64,000 nucleotides of DNA from Prochlorococcus sp. AG-363-A16 (GCA_003280345.1 QCFB01000001.1:124001-188000); one strand, 5' to 3'. Shown: positions 1 to 7,500, numbered from the stretch's first letter. The notes: generated by a model not told the origin, from the sequence alone. Translations and numbers: made by a program.

Positions 1-433
1 GGTCTAATTACTGACGGCTTCAGCTTCTGCTAATTAATCTGTACTATTCATTATCTGTTAATTATATTTAATTCTATTTTTATAAATTAAATTTATTTTG
101 ATTTATATTTATTTCATTTATTTCTATTCAATTACTTTACAACATTAATTTCCTTTATTTTGTTCTTCAACATTTTTGTTAAAAGATATGCTGGTAACTT
201 GCTTATGGGTTATTGTCAAGGTTAATTGTTGCGTTCATTTCCCTTGAGGGGGCCTTGGACAAGCTTTAAATATAAAGCTCTGACTTATTATTTATATTCC
301 CAATTTATTTTAAACAGGGATTTATTAACACATTTAAGTACATAGGAATGTTATTATTAGATCTATTGGCTTAACTCCTATTTGTTAACCCTGCATAATC
401 GTCTTAGAGACATTTACGCAAGACAAAAGTTAT
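1..433. other. AT-rich non-coding stretch at the left edge
   Basis: I see no convincing gene here. The stretch is very AT-rich, and the only notable structure is a perfect 7-bp inverted repeat with a 4-nt loop at 262-279 (AGCTTTA/TAAAGCT), preceded by a short GC-rich patch at 241-258. The repeat has no T-tract on either side, so I do not call it a terminator. The far-left bases may hold the end of something outside the window. Confidence 0.4.
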
Positions 434-616
434 TTAATCTCGACCATGAACAGTTCTTAACTCAGATATAAAGTTGAACTGAACTCCATCATTAGATGAA
501 CCCAAGTTCTGAATGAGCTTGCTAGTTGTGAAACGAGCTTGAGTAGATGCATTGATAGTTTTTTTAATTGAGTCTTTTGTTTTAGTTGCTGGTTTAGCTG
601 CTGGTGCTGTTGACAT
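434..616 (-). CDS. Small hypothetical protein, 60 aa
   Basis: A 60-residue open frame that I do not recognise. It has an Ala/Lys/Thr-rich, basic first third (MSTAPAAKPATKTKD) and a more ordinary second half, with no cysteine, signal peptide or membrane segment. The ATG at 616 is the natural start. A perfect 15-bp palindrome lies about 18 bp upstream and a TATAGT-like hexamer sits only a few bases before the start, so the message may have a very short leader. Composition looks protein-like but the gene is short, so it could be a lineage-specific small protein or a remnant. It lies at the outer end of the accessory island and runs in the same direction as the sulfatase operon, but about 240 bp separate them. 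Confidence 0.5.
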   Translation of the reverse strand: MSTAPAAKPATKTKDSIKKTINASTQARFTTSKLIQNLGSSNDGVQFNFISELRTVHGRD

Positions 617-633
617 TTCGACTATACAGATTA

Positions 634-648
634 CTTATTCAGAATAAG
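634..648. promoter_or_regulatory. 15-bp perfect palindrome upstream of the 60-aa gene
   Basis: CTTATTC-A-GAATAAG is a perfect 7+1+7 inverted repeat, 18 bp before the ATG of the leftward 60-residue gene. Its size and place suit a dimeric repressor operator. No matching copy was noticed elsewhere in the window, so this rests on symmetry and position only. Confidence 0.3.
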
Positions 649-859
649 AAGTTTTTCTCGGAGTAACTATTTTGTGAATTTTCAAGAAAAACCCTTAATA
701 CATGACACGGTTGTTTACTTTTCTGCTATGGCTGATGAATTTTAATAGACTTACTATTTAATACTTTGCTTAAATACATAAAGGTACTAATCATGTATTC
801 TATTTACTAATTTTATAGCGCTGATTTGATTACTACAACTTAATATTTCTTTAAGTTAC

Positions 860-2179
860 TTATCTATTTTTATACTTTGGACTCTTATTAAAAATATTTT
901 TTATATATTTTGAAATGTCTATAATGAATTCTTTTAAGAAAGTCATTATAAAAAGTGGTTCCTGTATAATGAATGGCAGAGAAAGATTTACTCTTCTATA
1001 TAATTTATTTAACTTAGTAGAATTTCTTTTGATTTGTAGTTTTTTTATGAACTCAGCAGCTGTGTCCTCGCTGTGATTAAAATAAGTTCTAAATAATTTG
1101 ATTTTATCCTTTATTACTGTCTCTTCACAATTAATTAAATTATGATTTTCTAATGGATCATTTGCGATATTAAAAAATTCTTCAGGACCTTTATTGCGAA
1201 TATTATCTGCATAGAATATGTATTTATATGTATGATTTCTTATTGAAGTAGCTTTACCACTTTGGAATGCTAGTCGACTATCTGTTCGGAAGTATCTATC
1301 GTGAAACTTACTTTTTATGTTTGATTTAGCACTTATAAGATCTAATAAGGAAATACCTTCTATGTAAGCATTGATTTTAATCCCTAACAAGTCGAGTATT
1401 GTTGGAAATATATCAAGGCTAGAGACAGTAGTATCAACCTTCATTCCTTCTGGACAATTAGGAAATTGAATCAATAGAGGTATCATTATATTGTCATCAC
1501 TTAAGATTAAATCGTGTGTTAATTTATTTTTTATGTAATACTCTGGCCTGCCTGTTGGTTCTTCAAATTTAGGATATCCATGATCTGATGTTAATATTAT
1601 AATTGTATTGTCTTTTGAAAAACCCGCAGATCTAAACATCTGTATAGCTTCCTTTACATAAAAACTAGTTTTAGGATCATTACGGCAATTATAGTTGACA
1701 AAGAATAACTTTTGGGTGTCAGTAATTTTGTTCAATGTTGAGCGAATTAAATTATTAATTTGCTCGTTTGACCAATAGTCATTATGTGAATAACCTTTTG
1801 GCCAGAATGATTTTTTTACATTAGCGAAGATTTTTTGATGAAATTCTCTATTCCTTCTACTTTGTAGAAAACCGCAGATCTCTATATTCTTTTTCTTTAC
1901 ACTTTGGATTAGATTGCTGACTAGAAATTGTTGATTAAAATAGTCTTCAAATGTGGAAGCAATATAATAAGAAGGTAGACTAGATGCCATTGCACTGATT
2001 GACATTTGAGTACTTGGTGCACTGGTTACAGTGTTTATAAATTCTACGGATTCCTTTGAAAATTCATCCATATAATCTAGTCTAGATCTGTCATCCCCTT
2101 GCAGAATTGCTTCATCTGATGAATGATGCCTGCGCACTGAGTCAACATATATCCAAACAACATTTAGTTTATTCACCAT
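860..2179 (-). CDS. Alkaline-phosphatase/sulfatase-superfamily protein
   Basis: This 439-residue protein has the alkaline-phosphatase/sulfatase fold. An N-terminal strand ends in a metal-binding aspartate (VWIYVDSVRR, Asp13). A Ser/Thr-rich nucleophile segment lies around residues 53-65 (TSAPSTQMS). A DHG metal motif follows at 199-201 (LTSDHG), with a further candidate ligand at His222. The formylglycine motif C-x-P-S-R is absent, so it is probably not a classical sulfatase. A Ser/Thr nucleophile is more typical of phosphodiesterases and phosphotransferases. I see no signal peptide or clear membrane span, suggesting a cytoplasmic enzyme, although the C-terminal end is hydrophobic and basic in turn. 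It is the last gene of the leftward operon and overlaps the formyltransferase gene by 7 bp, implying coupled translation. The substrate is unknown. Confidence 0.8.
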   Translation of the reverse strand: MVNKLNVVWIYVDSVRRHHSSDEAILQGDDRSRLDYMDEFSKESVEFINTVTSAPSTQMSISAMASSLPSYYIASTFEDYFNQQFLVSNLIQSVKKKNIEICGFLQSRRNREFHQKIFANVKKSFWPKGYSHNDYWSNEQINNLIRSTLNKITDTQKLFFVNYNCRNDPKTSFYVKEAIQMFRSAGFSKDNTIIILTSDHGYPKFEEPTGRPEYYIKNKLTHDLILSDDNIMIPLLIQFPNCPEGMKVDTTVSSLDIFPTILDLLGIKINAYIEGISLLDLISAKSNIKSKFHDRYFRTDSRLAFQSGKATSIRNHTYKYIFYADNIRNKGPEEFFNIANDPLENHNLINCEETVIKDKIKLFRTYFNHSEDTAAEFIKKLQIKRNSTKLNKLYRRVNLSLPFIIQEPLFIMTFLKEFIIDISKYIKNIFNKSPKYKNR

Positions 2180-2961
2180 TGAATCAACTCGACAGACCTT
2201 CTATTATTTATGTATTCCAATACTATATCATCTTCAAGCAGTCTATTTAACTCTAGAACTGTATTTGTTGTAAAGTCTTTAAAAAAATATTGCTTTCCAA
2301 TTGATAAATCTTGCTTTATATTAGGTAACTTACCGAAAATATTATTCTGTCTAATTACTTTTATCATCATATCAGTGACTAATTTTGTATTTTTACATGC
2401 CATGGTATGACTATCATCTTTTGGAACTAAATTAGGTCTATCTTGTAGTATTAATCCTCCAGAATCTATACCTTTATCTATATGATGAATAGTCATTCCT
2501 ATGTATTCAAGTTCTTTATTTATTATGGGCCAAATGTTTGTGGCAGTTCCTCGATAATAAGGAGACAGGCCAGCGTGGACGTTAAAAAGTTTTCCTCTGA
2601 ATCTTTTTATAATATCATCTCTTAGAATTGAAACAGAGTATAGAGCAATAGAATTTGGTTTAAGGCTGTAGAGATAATCAATTGATTCCTTTAGGTTAAT
2701 TTCTCCTGGCTCTATAACTCTTAATAATCGCGAATTTAAAATTTCTGCATTTTCCTTTACAAAGGATTTGAAAGCTTTTTCTTCTGCTTTGAATAATTTT
2801 TCAAAATGAATATCCATAATATTACTATTCTCTACTTGATAGTATTTTTTTCTATTTCGTTTTTCAAAAATAACTTTCGAATCTGGAATTTCCTTGAGAA
2901 TTTTAATAGCAAAATATTTATGCCTAAGAGTTGTAGACGTTATGATTAATGTGCTTATCAT
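2173..2961 (-). CDS. Formyltransferase-family protein (not the housekeeping fmt)
   Basis: This 262-residue protein has the catalytic core of 10-formyl-tetrahydrofolate-dependent formyltransferases. The FNVHAGLSPYYRG motif supplies Asn127 and His129, and IDKGIDSGG supplies the catalytic Asp166, matching the Asn-His-Asp set of methionyl-tRNA formyltransferase. It lacks the C-terminal tRNA-binding domain of Fmt, and a full fmt gene lies at 34077-35096. It therefore probably formylates a small molecule such as an amino sugar or amino acid rather than Met-tRNA. Its start codon overlaps the racemase stop by 4 bp (ATGA) and its end overlaps the sulfatase-fold gene, so the three are almost certainly one transcript. 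The family is clear; the acceptor substrate is inference. Confidence 0.85.
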   Translation of the reverse strand: MISTLIITSTTLRHKYFAIKILKEIPDSKVIFEKRNRKKYYQVENSNIMDIHFEKLFKAEEKAFKSFVKENAEILNSRLLRVIEPGEINLKESIDYLYSLKPNSIALYSVSILRDDIIKRFRGKLFNVHAGLSPYYRGTATNIWPIINKELEYIGMTIHHIDKGIDSGGLILQDRPNLVPKDDSHTMACKNTKLVTDMMIKVIRQNNIFGKLPNIKQDLSIGKQYFFKDFTTNTVLELNRLLEDDIVLEYINNRRSVELIQW

Positions 2962-3671
2962 TTGAGACTTTTAATTTGTTCAATTGATTCTGTTGCTAAA
3001 ATTTGATTACTGTCAATCAAAATTAAATCATTATTACTTCCTTCAATAGCAATTGGAATTTCTGTACAACCAAGTATTACACATTCAGCGCCATATTCTT
3101 TGAATTCGTCTATTAATCTTTGAGCCGTTCTTGTAGACCTTGAATTTTTTCCATTGACCTTTACTTCTTCGATTAGTTTAGCGACCTCATCTTGTTTTTT
3201 AGGGTGTATGATGTGAAGATTTCTTTGATCAAAAAAACTTTCGTATAAGCGATATTTACAAGTGTTATTGGATGCTAATAAGCCTATTTTTTTTATTTCT
3301 GGATGCGTTCTTAAAATATATTTACATGTTTCATCTATTATATGTAGTACTGGAATTTCGGCCATTTCTGTATATTGATCATAAAAATAATGAGCTGTAT
3401 TACAAGGTATTGCAACTAATCTTGCACCTGAATTCTTTAGTCCTTGAATTGAACTTCTAATATATTTGGATGGATTTTCTTCTCCTAAATCTAGACATCG
3501 TCCTCTGCTAGGTATCTTTGTATTCAAATCAATAATGACTCTTATATGCTCCCAATCTTTTTTTGCATTAGATAATCTTGCTACTTTGTCTACAAAATCA
3601 TATGTTGCATATGGGCTAAACCCCAATACACCTAAAATTTTCCGATCATCAAGCCAGTATTCCTTTTCCAT
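2958..3671 (-). CDS. Aspartate/glutamate racemase family protein
   Basis: This 237-residue protein has both cysteine motifs of the two-base, PLP-independent Asp/Glu racemase superfamily: IPCNTAHY (Cys90) and LGCTEIP (Cys202). Length matches the family (about 230-240). The fold is a tandem Rossmann-like duplication, with one catalytic cysteine per half. Family members racemise aspartate or glutamate, and some act on hydantoins or maleate, so the substrate is not fixed by the sequence. It is the first gene of the leftward operon, and the promoter probably lies in the 146-bp divergent gap that follows. Since murI would normally be elsewhere in the genome, this copy is likely to supply a D-amino acid for the island pathway. 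Confidence 0.85.
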   Translation of the reverse strand: MEKEYWLDDRKILGVLGFSPYATYDFVDKVARLSNAKKDWEHIRVIIDLNTKIPSRGRCLDLGEENPSKYIRSSIQGLKNSGARLVAIPCNTAHYFYDQYTEMAEIPVLHIIDETCKYILRTHPEIKKIGLLASNNTCKYRLYESFFDQRNLHIIHPKKQDEVAKLIEEVKVNGKNSRSTRTAQRLIDEFKEYGAECVILGCTEIPIAIEGSNNDLILIDSNQILATESIEQIKSLK

Positions 3672-3817
3672 TTATTTTAATGTATACTTTTCAGTGCCTA
3701 TAGTGGTGTTATTCTACATTCTAACAAACGCTCCTGCTTTTTAATGATTAGTATATTGAATTTCTCTGACTTGTAATTTTCTGAAATTATGAACTTTCAC
3801 CTACTTTTAAATATTCA
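3672..3817. promoter_or_regulatory. Divergent intergenic region of the island operons
   Basis: The two island operons diverge from this 146-bp AT-rich gap, so it should hold both promoters. Overlapping -10-like hexamers are visible at 3750-3757: TATACT on the minus strand and TATATT on the plus strand. No good -35 element pairs with either. Shared control of both operons is therefore plausible but not shown. Confidence 0.4.
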
Positions 3818-4939
3818 ATGATAAATGTCATTCTTGCAGCTGGTCAATCTACGAGATTTAAGCAGTCATCCAAGCAACAAATAGATAAAGATTTAATGCC
3901 TTTTAATGGCGCACCTGATGGATCTCTAATAAGGCTTGTGCGACAATTAGATGAAATATATAAAGATGCTCATAACATAGTAGTAATTAATAAGAATCAT
4001 CCAAATAAAGAGCAATATATTATAGATACTGGGTCGGAAGTTACTATTCTTAAATGTGATCTGGATAAGAACGATAACAACTCTAAAACATTAGGGTTTG
4101 TATTGTCCTCTATAGATATTAATGATGATATTCAGATATTTGAATCCGATACCTTTATTAAGGACAAAGCTTTATTTAATTTCGCAACTAATACTAGAAT
4201 TAATTCTGATGATATTATCATTACATCGATTGGTATATCACCTCATTTGACATCAGGAGGATTTATTTATTTAGACAATACACAACTAATTCTTTATATA
4301 GGAGAACGAAAAAGCGATAGTGATCTGAAGTTATTTGGAATTACAAGAATACCTAGCCAATATGTTTCTGGCATAACCTCTAACCTTTTAAATGTTATTG
4401 ATTCTTCAGAGTATTTTCACGCTGCTATCTACGAATTTATTTCTAAAAGAACTACAAAAATATATGATTTTGGCGAGCATTCTTGCTTTTCATTCAACAA
4501 TGTTAATGAATTGAATGATGGGAAAAGAATCGTCAAGACAAACCATTTAGCCTCGTTAAAAATGGAACTTATAGATCTCAATCGCCTAGTCCCAATAGAA
4601 TCTGTCGATAATGAGAAAGTACAATGGTTAAAAAGAAAAATAATTAAGGATAATCTTTGGATTACTCCTATAATAACTGATATTCAAAGCAACTTAGTTA
4701 TGGATGGTCACCATAGATATGCTGCCGCCTTAGAACTTGGATTGACTAAAATACCTTGTTTGTTAGCTAGCTATAAAAATGTTGATTGTTGGTCAATCAA
4801 TACATCTTTTCATATTAACCCAGAGATACTTTATGCCTCATGTTTGCAAGGATTTACTTATCCATGGAAGACCGTAAAGCATGATTTTGATAATATTTCT
4901 ATTAAAAGCATTAACATCAATCTAGACAACCTTAGATAA
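3818..4939 (+). CDS. Nucleotidyltransferase fused to a ParB-fold, SerK/SbnI-like kinase domain
   Basis: A 373-residue two-domain protein. Residues 1 to about 215 form an NTP-transferase domain of the LicC/MobA type: ILAAGQSTR (5-13), KDLMPF (24-29), and an acidic metal-binding pair in FESDTF (108-113). Residues about 245-330 match the ParB/sulfiredoxin-like domain used by free-serine kinases (archaeal SerK, staphylococcal SbnI). Visible there are LVPIE with the expected glutamate (Glu261), a PIITD strand, and MDGHHR (295-300) with the aspartate and histidines of the nucleotide site, followed by A-x-x-LG-x-x-x-IPC. A kinase plus nucleotidyltransferase in one chain suggests phosphorylation then NMP-activation of one small molecule, with serine as the best guess. 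It heads the rightward operon, with one base before the next gene. The fold calls are solid; the reaction is inference. Confidence 0.8.
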   Translation: MINVILAAGQSTRFKQSSKQQIDKDLMPFNGAPDGSLIRLVRQLDEIYKDAHNIVVINKNHPNKEQYIIDTGSEVTILKCDLDKNDNNSKTLGFVLSSIDINDDIQIFESDTFIKDKALFNFATNTRINSDDIIITSIGISPHLTSGGFIYLDNTQLILYIGERKSDSDLKLFGITRIPSQYVSGITSNLLNVIDSSEYFHAAIYEFISKRTTKIYDFGEHSCFSFNNVNELNDGKRIVKTNHLASLKMELIDLNRLVPIESVDNEKVQWLKRKIIKDNLWITPIITDIQSNLVMDGHHRYAAALELGLTKIPCLLASYKNVDCWSINTSFHINPEILYASCLQGFTYPWKTVKHDFDNISIKSININLDNLR

Positions 4940-4940
4940 G

Positions 4941-5627
4941 ATGAAAACTTTAATCTTAGGAGCAGGTGAAGGTTTTCGTTTAGATAACTTTAACAAGCTT
5001 TTACTTCTTAATCCAAATACTGGAAATACAATACTTCAAGACTATGTTAATACTTTTAAATCCGAAAATTTAATTGTAGGAGTAGGTTATAGAGCTATCA
5101 GTGTTGTTCATCAATACCCTAAGTTAAATTATGTAGTTAATAATAATTGGTCTGAAACAAAAAGTGTTGAGACATTAAGGCTTTGTTTGGATGAAATTAA
5201 TGACATGAACGAAGAAGTTCTAATTCTTCCAGGAGATGTTTTTATAACGCAAGACACACTTCATCAAATGTGCAATGATAAAGGTAATGTTATTTATTGT
5301 ACAAAGAAAGAAAACAACAAAATCAAGCGAAGAGGTATAATATTGGAATTAGAGAATGATTCTATAAAAAATATGCATATAGATTATTCTATGACTAATT
5401 CTATAGAAGCTTTCGGTGCATTTAAATTTTCATCTGCAGCTGTTATAAGAGACACTTTGTCTAAAGGTGGTAGTGACATTAAGTCATTGTTTGTTTCAGA
5501 GCTTCTTTGTAAGGATTTTAATTCTGATAAGCCCACGACTCAATCCTTCATAGCGAAGAATGTTACTAATTCGATCTGTGAGATTGAGGTTGTTGAAGAC
5601 TATATAAGATATGTAAAAAGGCAATGA
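4941..5627 (+). CDS. LicC-like nucleotidyltransferase
   Basis: This 228-residue single-domain protein is a sugar- or choline-phosphate-type nucleotidyltransferase. It has the nucleotide-binding start LILGAGEGFR (4-13), an acceptor-side NNNWSETKSVETL segment (67-79) resembling the N-x-x-x-x-E/T-x-S motif of LicC cytidylyltransferases, and the metal-binding aspartate in LPGDVFI (96-102). The usual basic residue after the glycine loop is present (FNKLL). It is flanked by the fusion gene one base upstream and overlaps the DUF711 gene by 4 bp (ATGA). Two LicC-like domains in one operon suggest two activation steps or a hetero-oligomer. The substrate is unknown. Confidence 0.8.
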   Translation: MKTLILGAGEGFRLDNFNKLLLLNPNTGNTILQDYVNTFKSENLIVGVGYRAISVVHQYPKLNYVVNNNWSETKSVETLRLCLDEINDMNEEVLILPGDVFITQDTLHQMCNDKGNVIYCTKKENNKIKRRGIILELENDSIKNMHIDYSMTNSIEAFGAFKFSSAAVIRDTLSKGGSDIKSLFVSELLCKDFNSDKPTTQSFIAKNVTNSICEIEVVEDYIRYVKRQ

Positions 5628-6817
5628 TTAATAGGCAACAAATATCCTTAAGAACTATCACTTATAGCCTTGACCTTAATTGTTATAGTTCGGACGATCT
5701 TCAAAATTTTAAAAACTCATCTATTTATTTTGATGATTTATTTCTATCAAACTTTAATAGTGTTGCTAGAACCAAGAGGATATCCATTTTACCTTGTATT
5801 GTTAATACTGAGAAGGAGGCGATAGAGATTCATAAGAGAACTCAAACTTTAACACAACAAGCTAAGAGCTACGGCTTTAGATGGGTAAATCTCCCACTAA
5901 TACTTACTAGCCAATCTATCCTATCCTTCTCAGATTTAGTACGAAAACTAATACTTACAAACGATAATCTTTTCATAAGCTTGTATTTTAAGGATATATC
6001 ATCTTATACATTAGAGATTGCATCTAAATCTATATTAAAAGTTTCCAGAATAAGTAGATCAGGTATAGATTCATTTAGGCTTGGCGTTGCTTACGGAGAA
6101 CTTGAAGGTTGTCCATTTTTCCCTTATGCATACTTTACAAAGCCTAATTCTTTTAGTCTAGGTCTTGAGTCACTCAATCTTTTAAATATCCTCAAAGATG
6201 ATGAACTTAATCCATTGTCTACATTTGTTCAATATCTCAGTGAAGATATGAATTTGCTCAAGAAGAATTGTTTAAATCCTCTCTTAGATACTAGTGATTT
6301 AAATTTTATGGGCATAGATGCCTCTTTAGCACCTTTTCCAAGAGAGAAATTTAATTTAGTTGAAGCATTCAGAAAGTTAGGTATATTGAGATTTGGAGCT
6401 CCAGGGACATTAACAAGAATATCTCAATTAACATTAGGGTTAAAAAGTTCTATTAAAAACTCTGGTATAACTCCAGTAGGTTTCAATGGCTGTATGTTGT
6501 CTGTTATTGAAGATGATGGGCTAGCTGAAATAGCATTTAAGCAAGAGATTAATATTGATAAATTAATGTTGTATTCCACTGTTTGTGGTTGTGGTATAGA
6601 TATGGTTCCAGTTGCTGGAGGTATTCATATAGATACAATAATGAATATGATTCTTGATATTATCGAATTGTCAAAACGCCATTCAAAGCCCTTAGGCCTA
6701 AGAATTTTGCCTCAATCTGGCCTGAGCTCTAATGAGTCTTCCTCTTTATGTCATGATTTCCTTACTGACACTAGAATATTTAATACTCTAGATAGTATTT
6801 CTATTGTTCCCTATTAA
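5624..6817 (+). CDS. DUF711 (UPF0210) family protein
   Basis: This 397-residue protein matches DUF711: an N-terminal RTITYSLDL strand, the central GIDASLAPFP segment followed by FGAPGTLTRIS, a PVGFNGCMLSVIEDDGL loop, and VCGCGIDMVPVAGG near residue 320. Typical members are about 450 residues, so this one is somewhat short. The family's biochemical role is not established to my knowledge, and members often sit beside a small ACT-domain gene that is absent here. The ATGA overlap with the nucleotidyltransferase gene marks it as the last gene of the rightward operon. Its inclusion in a kinase/nucleotidyltransferase operon is an unusual clue to function. Confidence 0.75.
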   Translation: MINRQQISLRTITYSLDLNCYSSDDLQNFKNSSIYFDDLFLSNFNSVARTKRISILPCIVNTEKEAIEIHKRTQTLTQQAKSYGFRWVNLPLILTSQSILSFSDLVRKLILTNDNLFISLYFKDISSYTLEIASKSILKVSRISRSGIDSFRLGVAYGELEGCPFFPYAYFTKPNSFSLGLESLNLLNILKDDELNPLSTFVQYLSEDMNLLKKNCLNPLLDTSDLNFMGIDASLAPFPREKFNLVEAFRKLGILRFGAPGTLTRISQLTLGLKSSIKNSGITPVGFNGCMLSVIEDDGLAEIAFKQEINIDKLMLYSTVCGCGIDMVPVAGGIHIDTIMNMILDIIELSKRHSKPLGLRILPQSGLSSNESSSLCHDFLTDTRIFNTLDSISIVPY

Positions 6818-7007
6818 TGATTTAGGAGTAGAAATGGATGTTTTCTTTTGATTAAAAGTATCACTAAATAACTCATAATTCTTACCGTATTAAATTAGAC
6901 CTCTACCTGTATAAGCACTCATCACTAATAGTTTCTAAGCCATTACCAAAATGACCTTAATCCGAATTTTATCCATTAAATGGCTAGTCACAGACTGACG
7001 TTCAATA
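6818..7007. other. Intergenic spacer between DUF711 and the tRNA-derived repeats
   Basis: No gene is visible. The last 40 bases (about 6976-7007) are a degenerate match to the region beyond the tRNA-fMet 3' end at 7344-7377, including a remnant of its terminator stem. The duplication therefore once extended past the tRNA gene itself. Confidence 0.4.
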
Positions 7008-7054
7008 GGTGGCGGGGGGGAGATTTGAACTCCCGACCTTCGGGTTATGAGCCC
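7008..7054 (-). repeat. att-like 47-bp copy of the tRNA-fMet 3' half
   Basis: Bases 7008-7054 are identical to 7378-7424, covering the tRNA-fMet acceptor 3' strand, T-arm and anticodon loop as far as the anticodon stem. After that the two sequences diverge at once. The copy lacks the D-arm and 5' acceptor strand, so it cannot be a working tRNA. Its CCA is also altered (CCT). An exact 3'-half tRNA copy in the same orientation just beyond an intact tRNA is the standard footprint of integration by a tyrosine recombinase. Confidence 0.85.
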
Positions 7055-7101
7055 AGCGATAATTACAATAGTTCTGTTGGTATGACTAGTTTGTGTATCG
7101 A

Positions 7102-7123
7102 TAGTGTGCTTGGAAGTGTGCCT
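7102..7123. repeat. Paired GTGTGCYT repeat, copy 1
   Basis: A 22-bp element consisting of two GTGTGCCT-like octamers spaced 12 bp apart (first octamer GTGTGCTT). It matches 7220-7241 at 20 of 22 positions. Placement between two tRNA-derived copies suggests an integrase arm-type binding site. Confidence 0.5.
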
Positions 7124-7183
7124 GGCTTTTTATGCCTGAGATGTTTCTTACCTATCTAGATTTTTGCTTATTTCTTCTTTATT

Positions 7184-7209
7184 CGACCATCGGGTTAGTC
7201 ACCCGACGA
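7184..7209 (-). repeat. Degenerate copy of the tRNA-fMet anticodon arm
   Basis: This 26-bp segment aligns without gaps to 7404-7429 of the intact tRNA, with 21 of 26 identical. The stem (CGGGT/ACCCG) is kept as an inverted repeat, while four of the loop bases differ. Anticodon arms are common core sites for tyrosine recombinases, so this is probably an old or alternative attachment core. Confidence 0.55.
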
Positions 7210-7219
7210 TTGAACTTTG

Positions 7220-7241
7220 TAGTGTGCCTGGAGGTGTGCCT
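7220..7241. repeat. Paired GTGTGCCT repeat, copy 2
   Basis: Two exact GTGTGCCT octamers at 12-bp spacing, a direct repeat of 7102-7123. The two copies flank the degenerate anticodon arm, an arrangement expected for recombinase arm sites around a core. Confidence 0.5.
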
Positions 7242-7344
7242 AGGAATGAATTGCGGAAAAAGGTTTCTATAACAGCAATATTGAAATTTTATTATTTAAG
7301 TAAATATCTCTCTTGTTTGACTATGAAGATAAAAAGTTAGCATT

Positions 7345-7368
7345 AAAAAAAGCCTGTCATAGACAGAC
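7345..7368 (-). terminator. Rho-independent terminator of tRNA-fMet
   Basis: Reading leftward, a 7-bp stem GTCTGTC/GACAGGC (one G-T pair) with a TAT loop at 7352-7368 is followed by seven T residues. It begins 9 bases beyond the tRNA 3' end. Confidence 0.85.
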
Positions 7369-7376
7369 TTTCTAAT

Positions 7377-7453
<77 letters not shown>

Positions 7454-7500
7454 TCGCATATCAAGCATACATGTTTGCCTGATCCTTGTTGGTCGATTTG

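Noticed and set aside
262-279. Terminator hairpin at the left edge
   Set aside because: The 7-bp inverted repeat is perfect but has no T-run on either side and no gene ending beside it.
1-7376. An integrase or excisionase gene in the island
   Set aside because: No frame shows the tyrosine-recombinase R-H-R-Y pattern; only the att-like repeats remain, so I claim an integration scar and not a complete element.
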